A stretch of 42,983 nucleotides of DNA from a virus. Below are positions 1-6,611 of this stretch, piece by piece; position 1 is the stretch's first letter; every line of letters starts with the position of its first letter. Position numbers and translations under genes: made by a program. The notes beneath the pieces are model-generated. The model made no database searches. It worked only from the letters and a program-made list of their open reading frames with translations, and had not been told where the DNA came from. Location of the stretch: positions 1 through 42,983 of IMG/VR virus record IMGVR_UViG_3300033149_004827; one strand, given 5' to 3'.

Positions 1-707
1 CCCACCACGTAATTCAAACGCGCTCGCTCACCCAGGAGCTCACGAGCCTTGCGGTTGTATGCCCTCGCCGCATCCTCAGCACTACGGAAACAACCCAGGA
101 AATACCGCTTGCCCTTCACCATGACCTTGGCCGTCCAAAAACGACCCTGCCGCTGATAATGCACACCACGATAACCAGTGTTGCTCTGAGCAATTACACT
201 CCCTATGTACTGCATGGACGGCAACGGCGACATCCTGCGCGAAGCCTCGAAATTCAAACGAGCATCAGAACCATAAAGAGTCAAGGCCGCTAAATCATAC
301 ATGCGCGCCGCCTCTTCCTCAGTGCCATGCCCCCCTAAATACCACGACCGACCACCCTTGGTGATGGACGCAACCCACTTCCCATCACGCCTGGAATAGG
401 AAACACCACGATAACGCGACCTCGTCCTCTTGTACTTGGCCCGATACTTGCCTAAATCAGCACGCGTGCCCACACGCAGATTGGCCCGCCGATTGTCTAA
501 CCTGTCACCATTCCGATAGAGAACAATCTGCCCCTCCTCAGGCTCCATGATGAACCGCCCAATACGCACAATCTTGCCATCAATCGTCGTCTGCACATAA
601 CGGTCGTAATACCGCCACTTGTGCTGTGCTACCCGCTCATAATCCTCATCGTCCACCACGAACGATCCGTAAATCTCAGACTTGCCGGAAAATCGCACCC
701 TCTTCAC
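1..707 (-). CDS. Tandem AP2-domain DNA-binding protein with degenerate HNH-like N-terminus (3' end outside window)
   Basis: Partial: 235 residues are visible and the frame stays open to the window edge. Residues about 8-80 follow the layout of phage HNH homing endonucleases, with an NGDRLDNRRANLR stretch at 67-79. The usual Asp-His just before it is replaced (LYRNGD), so the metal-binding and catalytic histidine appears lost. Two AP2-type domains follow. The first (98-153) begins RYRGVSY and ends ALTLYGSDARLNF. The second (178-234) begins GYRGVHY and ends RELLGERARLNYV. AP2 domains bind DNA through a three-stranded sheet and are common in phage homing nucleases. The GTG start (707-705) shares four bases with the TGA of the upstream 62-residue gene, so translation is probably coupled. 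It could be a former homing nuclease kept as a sequence-specific DNA binder, or a nuclease using other residues. The AP2 call is firm; loss of activity is inference. Confidence 0.85.
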   Translation of the reverse strand, partial: MKRVRFSGKSEIYGSFVVDDEDYERVAQHKWRYYDRYVQTTIDGKIVRIGRFIMEPEEGQIVLYRNGDRLDNRRANLRVGTRADLGKYRAKYKRTRSRYRGVSYSRRDGKWVASITKGGRSWYLGGHGTEEEAARMYDLAALTLYGSDARLNFEASRRMSPLPSMQYIGSVIAQSNTGYRGVHYQRQGRFWTAKVMVKGKRYFLGCFRSAEDAARAYNRKARELLGERARLNYVV

Positions 708-892
708 GGGGACTCCCCTGCCTCCAACGCAGCCACTACCTCATCATACTTCAACCGGAAACGCCCAATGATGTCCCGCACCACATAAGGACACCGACGC
801 TTCTCTAACCATAATAAATCCAACGTCTCATTGAACGCCACATCCCCCTGCTTGACTAACTCCGCCAAAATCTCTCGCTCCCTCGGATGCAT
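704..892 (-). CDS. Small protein of unknown function (62 aa)
   Basis: I do not recognise the family. The protein is 62 residues, charged and probably all-helical (MHPREREILAELVKQGD at the start, LKYDEVVAALEAGE near the end), with no cysteine cluster or membrane segment. The start is well supported: an AGGAGGT Shine-Dalgarno sequence lies six bases before the ATG. The stop overlaps the GTG of the AP2 gene by four bases, so the two are probably translated together. It is the first coding region after the intrinsic terminator at 925-958. It must therefore be expressed by read-through of that terminator or from a promoter I could not identify. Helix-rich small proteins beside DNA-binding genes are often regulators, but nothing in the sequence proves that here. 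Confidence 0.7.
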   Translation of the reverse strand: MHPREREILAELVKQGDVAFNETLDLLWLEKRRCPYVVRDIIGRFRLKYDEVVAALEAGESP

Positions 893-924
893 CAGCCACC
901 TCCTGCATTTTCAAGGTCGTTGCC

Positions 925-958
925 AAAAAATTAGGGCCTGATCAATACCAAGCCCTAA
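925..958 (-). terminator. Intrinsic terminator of the stand-alone ncRNA
   Basis: On the minus strand a perfect 7-bp stem (TTAGGGC/GCCCTAA) with a 14-nt loop is followed at once by six T residues. This is a standard rho-independent terminator. It lies between the ncRNA promoter at 1206-1234 and the 62-residue gene, so it defines the 3' end of a short transcript. Confidence 0.85.
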
Positions 959-1004
959 GTCCGTCTCACAGCATCCCGTCCAGGTCGGCACAGAGGAGGG
1001 TTCT

Positions 1005-1079
1005 GTGACTACTCCGCTTCGACTAAGCCAAGCGGCTTCTACGGGTTTGCACCGATGCCATGTAGCCCCATGGCAAATA
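1005..1079 (-). repeat. Copy A of the IS200/IS605 right-end / omega-RNA scaffold motif
   Basis: This 75-bp segment is the diverged partner of 6608-6683. Read on the minus strand it contains a 7-bp hairpin (TGCCATG, loop GGGCTA, CATGGCA) and a terminal hairpin with a perfect 6-bp stem (CCGCTT/AAGCGG). It ends in TCAC, like the tnpB-linked copy. The inner part of the terminal hairpin pairs less well than in the tnpB-linked copy. Confidence 0.75.
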
Positions 1080-1205
1080 ATATCTTTAGTGCGCTCTCAG
1101 GCAAGAGCGGATGCATGGACGGACCTGCCCTGGTCACAGTGGGGCTGACCAAACCCCACTGCGTCCCACCACACAAAAAAGGAGACCACCATGAAAACCA
1201 TCTAC

Positions 1206-1234
1206 ATTATATCACAAGCACATGGACTTGTCAA
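1206..1234 (-). promoter_or_regulatory. Consensus sigma-70 promoter for the stand-alone ncRNA
   Basis: On the minus strand TTGACA (1234-1229) and TATAAT (1211-1206) are separated by exactly 17 bp, so both hexamers match consensus fully. It starts ten bases beyond the stop of the exonuclease gene and points at the ncRNA. It is the strongest-looking promoter in the window. Confidence 0.88.
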
Positions 1235-1242
1235 GACCCAAA

Positions 1243-1842
1243 TCAGGCAATTCTCAGATTCCTTTTGATTTGTCCATGCAACGCTGGCATCCACGTCTCA
1301 ACAGGAATCCACCTAGTCTCACCATGATACCTGTACGGCACACGCCCATGACGCACCCCATACTCATATATCGCCTTGGTTATCTCCACGTCGCCATAAC
1401 AATACTGGATGACCTCATCGATCTTGCCCTGCGCCCATAACTCAGGGGCCTCACCACCATCCCCCGATTTGCTCAAGCCAAGACCCTCGGCAATCTGTTG
1501 CAACTTGACCCGGTGTCCCAGTTGATGGTGAACATGAGATAGTATGTCCACCTGAGAACCTCGCAGAATGCTGTTGGTGGAATTGGGCGATAACCCCAAG
1601 CACCCATCAATCAACAAACTGTCAAACCTGGATGTGTTGAAGCCAACCACCGCGTCGTAACCCATGAAGACCGAAACCAACTTGCCTATTTCCTCGGGGT
1701 TGCCAAAGTAATGCCGCCTCTCTCCCTTATGATCAATAGTGCAAACCACAGAAATCGTGAGCACCCACGGCTTGCCCCAACGCTCGTCGCCACCACCCAG
1801 CCTCTCCGTGATCTCAGCATCCCAGACGATGTACTTTACCAT
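1243..1842 (-). CDS. RNase H-fold 3'-5' exonuclease (DEDDy-like)
   Basis: The 199-residue protein resembles the 3'-5' exonuclease domain of family-B DNA polymerases and DnaQ-like enzymes. Candidate catalytic residues are D8 and E10 (VWDAE), D74 (VVGFNTSRFD) and Y147 with D151 (YCYGD). The Y-x3-D spacing fits the DEDDy subclass. No polymerase domain is attached and none is seen in the window, so it may serve replication proofreading, recombination or host DNA degradation as a free enzyme. The ATG at 1842 lies inside the last codons of recU (7-bp overlap) and is preceded by a G-rich Shine-Dalgarno-like stretch. A TTG six codons upstream is possible but less likely. It is the last protein gene of the early operon before the ncRNA promoter. 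The fold call is solid; substrate is unknown. Confidence 0.8.
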   Translation of the reverse strand: MVKYIVWDAEITERLGGGDERWGKPWVLTISVVCTIDHKGERRHYFGNPEEIGKLVSVFMGYDAVVGFNTSRFDSLLIDGCLGLSPNSTNSILRGSQVDILSHVHHQLGHRVKLQQIAEGLGLSKSGDGGEAPELWAQGKIDEVIQYCYGDVEITKAIYEYGVRHGRVPYRYHGETRWIPVETWMPALHGQIKRNLRIA

Positions 1843-2291
1843 TCCACCACCCCCGGCCAACGCACGATACCCCCACGCGTGTCAACCAATAAACCCTCTA
1901 CCCTCTTGATAGACTCCCCTATCGGTGGCAGGGACCGAGCCATGTGCACCCTGACCTCATCCATCTCATACCAGTAGATCAGGTAGAACGATATTACACC
2001 AAACTGCATGGCCCGCATGATGTAATCGTGCTGATGCCGTCGATCACGAGGGTAATGCCAACTCTCCTTGTTCTTGGTGGCCTTGGCCTCAAACAACACC
2101 CCCTGACCATTGGCCATCCAACCACCATAGTCCGGGAGAGCCTTGTTCACTGGCACCCAGATAAGATGGTCGCGCTGGAAGACAGGGCGACACTGCACGT
2201 GCTGTTTCTCTATCCAGGCTATACCCTGATCCAAAAATTGCCTGTGCGTGAGCTCCAGCCACTCTTCAAACAGCTCGCCCTGCCCCGCCAT
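1836..2291 (-). CDS. recU: RecU-like Holliday junction resolvase
   Basis: This 151-residue protein has the RecU layout: an N-terminal G-x-x-FE segment (GELFEEWLEL), then PDYGG (D54), then FEAKAT (E68, K70), then HQHDY and a hydrophobic strand (GVISFYLIYWY). D54, E68 and K70 match the metal-binding and catalytic positions of the PD-(D/E)XK-type RecU fold. RecU resolves four-way junctions made during recombination and is characteristic of Bacillota and their phages, a weak host hint. The ATG at 2291 shares a base with the TGA of the upstream gene (TGATG), which supports coupled translation; the open frame extends 25 codons further but without a better start. It sits between the unknown 139-residue protein and the exonuclease, and with SSB forms a recombination and replication set. 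Confidence 0.85.
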   Translation of the reverse strand: MAGQGELFEEWLELTHRQFLDQGIAWIEKQHVQCRPVFQRDHLIWVPVNKALPDYGGWMANGQGVLFEAKATKNKESWHYPRDRRHQHDYIMRAMQFGVISFYLIYWYEMDEVRVHMARSLPPIGESIKRVEGLLVDTRGGIVRWPGVVEW

Positions 2292-2710
2292 CAGTCCTCC
2301 TTGCCAGCACGGGCCACAAGATGGGATGGCGGATGGCGAGGATGGTTGGCCTTGTAATCCTCCCAATCCTCTAACAAAACGGCAATCTCTTCCCTCAACT
2401 CATCCAGCGTGCTTACCGTCTTGACATAACCACCCGCCACCCTGTCGTGATCAGCCACAGCCACAGTCTCGGCCACCGTGTAACCACCATACAGACAACG
2501 GATGGCAGCACTCTCAAAGCCAGCCGACAACATCTCATCCACAAACATGATGGCCTCTTCGACCTCAACTGTGTCCTTGCGCCCACCAGGGATGCTGAAT
2601 AACATGCTGGCATCTGGATCACGCGCCTCCACAAAGAACCGCTGGCTGAAAAGCCTGTACCCACCCTGCTTGTCCACCGATATGACGTGCGCTACCCTAG
2701 CAAAAGCCAT
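2291..2710 (-). CDS. Protein of unknown function (139 aa), early operon
   Basis: I do not recognise a family. The middle holds a predicted helix (VEVEEAIMFVDEML) and a strand-rich patch (AIRCLYGGYTVAETVAVADHD); the C-terminal third is helical and acidic before a basic, proline-containing tail. There is no signal peptide or membrane segment. I chose the ATG at 2710 because GGAGG lies five bases upstream; an ATG at 2713 overlaps the ssb stop but would leave only two bases to GGAGG. Its place between ssb and recU suggests a DNA replication or recombination accessory, by context only. Confidence 0.65.
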   Translation of the reverse strand: MAFARVAHVISVDKQGGYRLFSQRFFVEARDPDASMLFSIPGGRKDTVEVEEAIMFVDEMLSAGFESAAIRCLYGGYTVAETVAVADHDRVAGGYVKTVSTLDELREEIAVLLEDWEDYKANHPRHPPSHLVARAGKED

Positions 2711-2712
2711 CA

Positions 2713-3126
2713 TTACCTCCGTGGAGGCGGTGCCCCCAATTTGAACGGGGCCGCCGACGACTGAGGTTCCGCTGGCCCACGCTTGTCCTCTTCCCTCTGC
2801 GGCCAGACCAGAATCGCTATGTCGTTGGCCCTCATATCATAAGTGCCCCTAGGATTCCCATCACGGTCAGCCCATACATTGGGCCCACCATACTCCTCTG
2901 GTTGCAACTGACCAGATACCTGCACCAACGCACCCTTGGCCAAATGCTCATTCATGGCCTCGGCTAATTTGCCCCAACACGTGACCCTTACCCACATCGT
3001 CCTCTTTCTCTCACCCCAACCAACATCACTGGCCACAGAGAAATGAGTCACTGGCGTCCCGTCCTGAGTGTACTGCATCTCAGGGTCCCTTCCTAACCTT
3101 CCCGCAATAGTAATTGTGTGGCTCAT
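2713..3126 (-). CDS. ssb: Single-stranded DNA-binding protein
   Basis: A 137-residue SSB. The OB-fold pattern is clear: TITIAGRLGRDPEMQYTQDG at the start, then VTHFSVASDV, then RTMWVRVTCWGKLAEAMNEH, then KGALVQVSGQL. A short basic and proline-rich tail follows (ending PPPRR). It lacks the acidic DDDIPF-type tip through which bacterial SSBs recruit host replication proteins, so it may not use the usual host contacts. The ATG at 3126 overlaps the stop of the upstream coiled-coil gene by four bases (ATGA), with GAGAGG upstream. It coats single-stranded DNA during phage replication and recombination, next to recU and the exonuclease. Family assignment is confident; loss of partner binding is inferred from the missing tail. 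Confidence 0.93.
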   Translation of the reverse strand: MSHTITIAGRLGRDPEMQYTQDGTPVTHFSVASDVGWGERKRTMWVRVTCWGKLAEAMNEHLAKGALVQVSGQLQPEEYGGPNVWADRDGNPRGTYDMRANDIAILVWPQREEDKRGPAEPQSSAAPFKLGAPPPRR

Positions 3127-3548
3127 CCTACCTCTCCTATCATCAATCGCTTTGTGCTGGACTCGCTGTCCGCCGAGCGCGCCGCCAACTGCGCAGCCAG
3201 TAACCTGGCCTGTGTTAGCAACAGCCTGAATTTCTGCGTCGCTATTTCCACTTCCACCCCCATCCTGTCTACCTGGTTTCTAATAGCCTCCTCCTCTCTC
3301 ATGGCTTTCTGCCAACGGCCATCGTCGCGGAACGCTCGCTCTAAGACTAATCTACGCTCTTCGGCATTGCGACCAATCCTACCCTCAGATTGATCGTACA
3401 GCTGGCTGTGGATGGCGAACTCAATGGCTTCCCTGGAATGTATGGCGTCACGCAATGCTATCTTCAGCTCCACATGCCGCCTGAGTACATCCCTCAGTTC
3501 AACAAAGGCTGGCTCAGGTGATGCCCCGATCATCTCTCCTAGATTCAT
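3123..3548 (-). CDS. Helical coiled-coil protein of unknown function (141 aa)
   Basis: The 141-residue product is almost entirely helical and rich in Arg, Glu, Ala and Leu, with coiled-coil character at about 15-75 and 85-125 (for example [18 protein letters not shown]). No enzymatic motif is visible. Its start overlaps the 3' end of the methyltransferase gene by 35 bp and its stop overlaps the ssb start by four bases, so it is part of the same tightly packed operon. The start at 3548 is the only ATG near the beginning of the frame. It could be a DNA replication accessory or a small scaffold, but I cannot assign a role. Confidence 0.65.
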   Translation of the reverse strand: MNLGEMIGASPEPAFVELRDVLRRHVELKIALRDAIHSREAIEFAIHSQLYDQSEGRIGRNAEERRLVLERAFRDDGRWQKAMREEEAIRNQVDRMGVEVEIATQKFRLLLTQARLLAAQLAARSADSESSTKRLMIGEVG

Positions 3549-4374
3549 GTGCCTTCTCCTCTAAAATGTCCATGATGGTGGTTTGTTCATAGCCATTCTG
3601 CCTAGCCCTGGCCAACAAAGTGCCACCTTTACGCCCCGCCCTCAAGTCGTCTGTTGTACGCCGTACATACTCCTCATGCAACTCTACCCCAATTGCCTGC
3701 CTCCCTAAGTTCCTGGCCGCCATCAGCGTGGTGCCAGAGCCAGCAAAGGGATCCAGGACTGTATCTCCGACATAAGTCAATAACTTGATGCAACGGCTCG
3801 GCAATTCCAGGGGATAAGGCGCAGGATGCCACCCCTGAGTGCTATCACCCGAGAACCGCCATACACTCTGGGTGTATTTGGTGAATTCCTCATGGGTAAT
3901 GTCCGAGATACCCCTTTCACGACGCTTCACTGGCCCCTTGGACGCGATCAGGATGACCTCATGCCTGCTCCTGATGCTGGGCCTGCTGGCACTGGCAAAA
4001 GATCCCCAGGCCGTACTGGCAGCCCCAGCGGTAAATTTATCCCATATGACAGTCGCCCAAAGATTGAAACGCCGTTCCAACTGCCGGCCTATGTCAAGGT
4101 GCAGGTTGTAATAATCGTCGCCATAACCATAGTCTGGAGCGACATTGACGCAAATGCGCCCAGATATCTTCATGACCCTGTGACATTCAGCCCACACCAG
4201 GTCCATCTCAGCCAAGTAGTCGTCGTAGGTAGGCCAACTGGCATATTCCTCCCTGGCATTGTAGTAAGGGGGACTGGTAACAACAAGGTCAATGCTGTCG
4301 TCGGCTAAGGCATCCATAGACTTGGCGTCCCCTTGGTACAACGAAACGCCGTCTGCTTGATAGGCTAATTTCAT
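3514..4374 (-). CDS. Orphan DNA adenine/cytosine-N4 methyltransferase (beta class)
   Basis: The 286-residue enzyme has the catalytic TSPPYY motif (IV) at residues 33-38, before the SAM-binding [11 protein letters not shown] motif (I) in the C-terminal third. That order is the beta class of amino-methyltransferases (N6-adenine or N4-cytosine). SPPY is more usual for N4-cytosine but not decisive. No restriction endonuclease is nearby, so it is probably a phage orphan enzyme that protects viral DNA or marks regulatory sites. Expression looks leaderless: a promoter (TTGACG, 17 bp, TATAAT) ends six bases before the ATG, so the transcript should begin at or next to the start codon, and I see no Shine-Dalgarno sequence. 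It is the first gene of the minus-strand early operon. Confidence 0.92.
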   Translation of the reverse strand: MKLAYQADGVSLYQGDAKSMDALADDSIDLVVTSPPYYNAREEYASWPTYDDYLAEMDLVWAECHRVMKISGRICVNVAPDYGYGDDYYNLHLDIGRQLERRFNLWATVIWDKFTAGAASTAWGSFASASRPSIRSRHEVILIASKGPVKRRERGISDITHEEFTKYTQSVWRFSGDSTQGWHPAPYPLELPSRCIKLLTYVGDTVLDPFAGSGTTLMAARNLGRQAIGVELHEEYVRRTTDDLRAGRKGGTLLARARQNGYEQTTIMDILEEKAHESRRDDRGIT

Positions 4375-4380
4375 GTCTCT

Positions 4381-4409
4381 ATTATATGTATAGGCGGATC
4401 AATCGTCAA
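4381..4409 (-). promoter_or_regulatory. Sigma-70-type promoter of the early (minus) operon
   Basis: On the minus strand TTGACG (4409-4404) is followed after 17 bp by TATAAT (4386-4381). Only six bases separate the -10 hexamer from the methyltransferase ATG at 4374, so the predicted mRNA start coincides with the start codon, implying a leaderless message. Confidence 0.82.
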
Positions 4410-4426
4410 CCTGACAGGCATTGACG
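4404..4426. promoter_or_regulatory. Inverted repeat spanning both divergent -35 boxes (possible operator)
   Basis: The two -35 boxes form the arms of an inverted repeat (CGTCAA ... TTGACG) around CCTGACAGG (4410-4418), itself a palindrome with one central base. A protein bound here would cover both promoters and could switch between the left and right arms. The arms may match simply because both are -35 elements, so an operator is a guess. Confidence 0.4.
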
Positions 4427-4450
4427 CCAATTTGCTGGGTATGGTATAAT
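4421..4450 (+). promoter_or_regulatory. Sigma-70-type promoter of the right (late) arm
   Basis: TTGACG (4421-4426) and TATAAT (4445-4450) are separated by 18 bp on the plus strand. The predicted start near 4457 leaves a leader of about 14 nt before the endolysin ATG at 4471, just enough to include a GAGAGG-type ribosome site. Confidence 0.8.
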
Positions 4451-4470
4451 CGAAGAGAGGACGAGTGCCC

Positions 4471-6042
4471 ATGACAAAACTAGCGCCACATATTATACCA
4501 GAACACTTCGATGCCAACTGGATTCCCAGATTCCGAAAGTGGAATAATGACACGGTCAAACTTGTCTGGAGCGGTAGCGTGCCGCACCTGGCTGACTTTG
4601 CCTGGTGCAACATGGTCGTCTATCGTGATTATCCCATCACAGAGAATCATGGACAGAGAGGGTTCATCAATGGCGACCATGCACGAGCCATGGGCAAACA
4701 GCACGCTAGCGAGTATGCTACTATCGCCAGAGAGATTGAGGGCTTTCCAGTCGACAAGATCGTCTTTGAATCACTGAATGAACCCCAGGATCAACCTGGC
4801 GGCAACGAGCCTCCACCGCTGGTCAATATCTACCTGGGCGCTTTCCTGGAAGACATGCATAGACACGGCCTGCGGTCTGCTCTGGGCAACTTCGGCGTGG
4901 GCCATCCCACTAACGGTGGCATCAAGGGCTACCCGACCAATTGGGAAGCCTATACGGTCTTCAATAAACTGCTGGATGGTGACTATCTGGCCATCCACGA
5001 ATACTTTCCCCTGGAAGGGGTTTGGGATGGCGCGCTGTGGTGGGCATTGAGTTACCTGCAAATCCCCTATGAAGTGCCTATCCTGATCACCGAGTGCGGT
5101 ATTGACCACGGTGTCAAGACTGGCGTGAACCTGGGATGGGGAGGGCTAAGTGGATCACAGGCAGAGAAGGCCGAGCGATATGTGAATTATCTCACCCAAT
5201 ATGAAGGGCAACTGCAATTTGACGACAGGGTCGAGGCAGCCTGCATCTTCACTTTCGATCTCCAGGATCACCGCTGGGATTCTTTCAATATCAACGATGG
5301 CGACTTCGAAGCGGCCTTCTTCCCAACCAGGGACGCCCCTCCGCCTACTCCATGGGGTGATCAGCGCACAGCGCGCTGGAAGTGGTTGGTGGACAAGCAC
5401 TCTACTGCCTTTGCCCTGCAACCAGAGGTGGTTGGTACAGTCCTGGCCATGGAAAGCAGTGGTAAACCCAGGGATGTCAGTAGCAAGGGCGCGGTGGGGC
5501 TGATGCAGGTGATGCCCTGCGAACGCGGCCTTACTGCCAGGCCTCGCGAAAGAGCATTGATGAACCCCGACCTGAACCTGCTCTGGGGCTGTCGTATCCT
5601 GCGCTGGGAATTGGATGCCCATCAAGACTCTTTGCCACATGCACTGGCTGCATATTACATGGGCGCTGGCGGCCTGCGGGATGCTGGCCTGAACAGCCAG
5701 CCTGCACAACATTACCTGCGTACCTTCGTGACGAACTGGCAGTCTCTCTGGCATACCGATCCGCCACAAAGCGTGGTGGAGGCTCTGGAAGAGCCAGGCG
5801 ATCACCACCCCTACATGCCATCCCACGACGAGATCGTCAATATGGCATGGAATGCCCTATGCATACCGCGCAACCCTGAGAGCGCTTTCTACAAGAAAGC
5901 GCAAGCCTTGAAGCTGGGCAAACCGTGTTCAGCGGAGTTTGACGCGGGGCCATACAGGATACAGGTATTTGACAGGGGTATTCTGGTGGCAAAGATAGGA
6001 GAATGGAATAAGATGGAGTTGGTAGAGTGGGACCTAAACTGA
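4471..6042 (+). CDS. Two-domain endolysin: clan-A glycoside hydrolase plus lytic transglycosylase
   Basis: The 523-residue protein carries two candidate wall-cutting domains. Residues about 1-285 look like a (beta/alpha)8 glycoside hydrolase of clan A: E104 in ESLNEP would be the acid/base and E208 in LITECG the nucleophile. Residues about 305-430 are a soluble lytic transglycosylase domain: catalytic E328 in MESSG, then GAVGLMQVMP, then the AAYYMGAGG helix. The last 90 residues may bind the wall. There is no signal peptide, so release would rely on the holin encoded 10 kb downstream. The ATG at 4471 is preferred because GAGAGG lies ten bases upstream; a GTG at 4465 is possible. It ends 16 bp inside the small terminase gene. 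Lysis is the likely role; use as a virion entry enzyme is possible. Confidence 0.85.
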   Translation: MTKLAPHIIPEHFDANWIPRFRKWNNDTVKLVWSGSVPHLADFAWCNMVVYRDYPITENHGQRGFINGDHARAMGKQHASEYATIAREIEGFPVDKIVFESLNEPQDQPGGNEPPPLVNIYLGAFLEDMHRHGLRSALGNFGVGHPTNGGIKGYPTNWEAYTVFNKLLDGDYLAIHEYFPLEGVWDGALWWALSYLQIPYEVPILITECGIDHGVKTGVNLGWGGLSGSQAEKAERYVNYLTQYEGQLQFDDRVEAACIFTFDLQDHRWDSFNINDGDFEAAFFPTRDAPPPTPWGDQRTARWKWLVDKHSTAFALQPEVVGTVLAMESSGKPRDVSSKGAVGLMQVMPCERGLTARPRERALMNPDLNLLWGCRILRWELDAHQDSLPHALAAYYMGAGGLRDAGLNSQPAQHYLRTFVTNWQSLWHTDPPQSVVEALEEPGDHHPYMPSHDEIVNMAWNALCIPRNPESAFYKKAQALKLGKPCSAEFDAGPYRIQVFDRGILVAKIGEWNKMELVEWDLN

Positions 6043-6611
6043 AGGACGAAGGACTGATAGCGCTGAACGAGGAATGGGACGCGGTTGCCCGCCTCGATCT
6101 GACCAGTGAGCAATTCGCCGTCATTGGCTATCTCGTCAATGGTATTTCTATATCCAAGATTGCCGACCTGACAGGTATACCACGCAAGACAATCAAACGA
6201 TGGGTCGATAAAGACGCCTTGTTCAATCATGCCCTCGCCATTATCAAAGAGCGACGTGACGCCTTGGTTAGGTCAGAGGCTATTGCGTTACGCCTGAAAT
6301 CGTTTGACGTGCTGGGGTGGTTCCTCCTGGTTGATCCATTCGAGATGGACCGAGACCAGGATGCCCCTAAATACACAAACAGCGAGCGTGTGGCTCTGCT
6401 GAACGCCAAGCTGAAAGTGGCCCAGATGATGGTGGGCGACATGCTGGATCGCACCAAGGTGCAACGGCACGAGGTCACCCATGTGGTGGACAACAACATG
6501 ACTCCAGCCACCGTCCACGTCATTGATGACCGACTCAAGGCGCTGGCTGGCGAGGCCGAGAGGGATGTGCCACATATTTCTGAGGTGGTGGATGCCGAAT
6601 ATGTCGAGTGA
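6027..6611 (+). CDS. terS: Terminase small subunit
   Basis: The 194-residue protein lies just upstream of the large terminase. Residues about 25-60 contain a helix-turn-helix (LVNGISISKIADLTGIPRKTIKRWV) of the kind small terminases use to recognise packaging sites. The middle is helical (DALVRSEAIALRLKSFDVLGW) and would form the oligomer ring. The acidic C-terminus (VVDAEYVE) would contact TerL. The start is GTG at 6027, inside the endolysin gene. The stop at 6609-6611 is formed by the first bases of the transposon right end. Removing the element would give the same final residue and a TAA stop, so the insertion leaves the protein unchanged. The assignment rests on HTH, size and position. Confidence 0.8.
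   Translation: MGPKLKDEGLIALNEEWDAVARLDLTSEQFAVIGYLVNGISISKIADLTGIPRKTIKRWVDKDALFNHALAIIKERRDALVRSEAIALRLKSFDVLGWFLLVDPFEMDRDQDAPKYTNSERVALLNAKLKVAQMMVGDMLDRTKVQRHEVTHVVDNNMTPATVHVIDDRLKALAGEAERDVPHISEVVDAEYVE

Larger units (their letters stand above)
925..1199 (-). ncRNA. Stand-alone omega-RNA-like (TnpB guide RNA-like) transcription unit
   Basis: No convincing gene lies in 893-1242. Instead there is a promoter with both hexamers consensus (1234-1206), a predicted start near 1199, and an intrinsic terminator (958-925), giving a transcript of about 275 nt. Its core (1079 down to 1005) aligns with the right end of the TnpB element at 6683-6608. By hand count about 56 of 75 positions are identical, with one single-base gap in a hairpin loop. 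Shared parts are a TGCCATG/CATGGCA hairpin (one mismatch in the tnpB copy), the string TAGAAGCCGC, a terminal hairpin closed by CCGC/GCGG, and the final TCAC. In TnpB omega RNAs the guide follows this end directly; here that would be positions 1004 to about 985. There is no tnpB beside it. The alternative is a dead transposon end that happens to be transcribed; the flanking promoter and terminator argue against this. Confidence 0.65.

Noticed and set aside
1138-1164. AGTGGGG/CCCCACT hairpin as a terminator
   Set aside because: The 7-bp stem has no T run on either strand and lies within the proposed ncRNA, so it is more likely part of that RNA's fold.
1105-1197. 31-codon minus-strand frame at the start of the ncRNA
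   Set aside because: It starts just downstream of the strong promoter but has no Shine-Dalgarno sequence and its composition is not protein-like. The RNA structure explains the region better.
1191-1268. 25-codon plus-strand frame with AAAGGAG before the ATG
   Set aside because: The ribosome site is good, but the peptide is very short, no plus-strand promoter is evident, and it runs antisense to the ncRNA promoter. I leave it as a coincidence, though it deserves a look if a plus-strand transcript is found.
1055-1327. 90-codon plus-strand frame across the non-coding region
   Set aside because: It lacks a ribosome site, has odd Cys/His/Pro composition and runs antisense to the exonuclease end and the ncRNA.
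3826-4308. 160-codon plus-strand frame inside the methyltransferase gene
   Set aside because: It is antisense to a complete methyltransferase with TSPPY and DPFAGSGTT motifs.
5155-5826. 223-codon minus-strand frame inside the endolysin gene
   Set aside because: It is antisense to a gene with intact catalytic motifs and its translation resembles no protein family.
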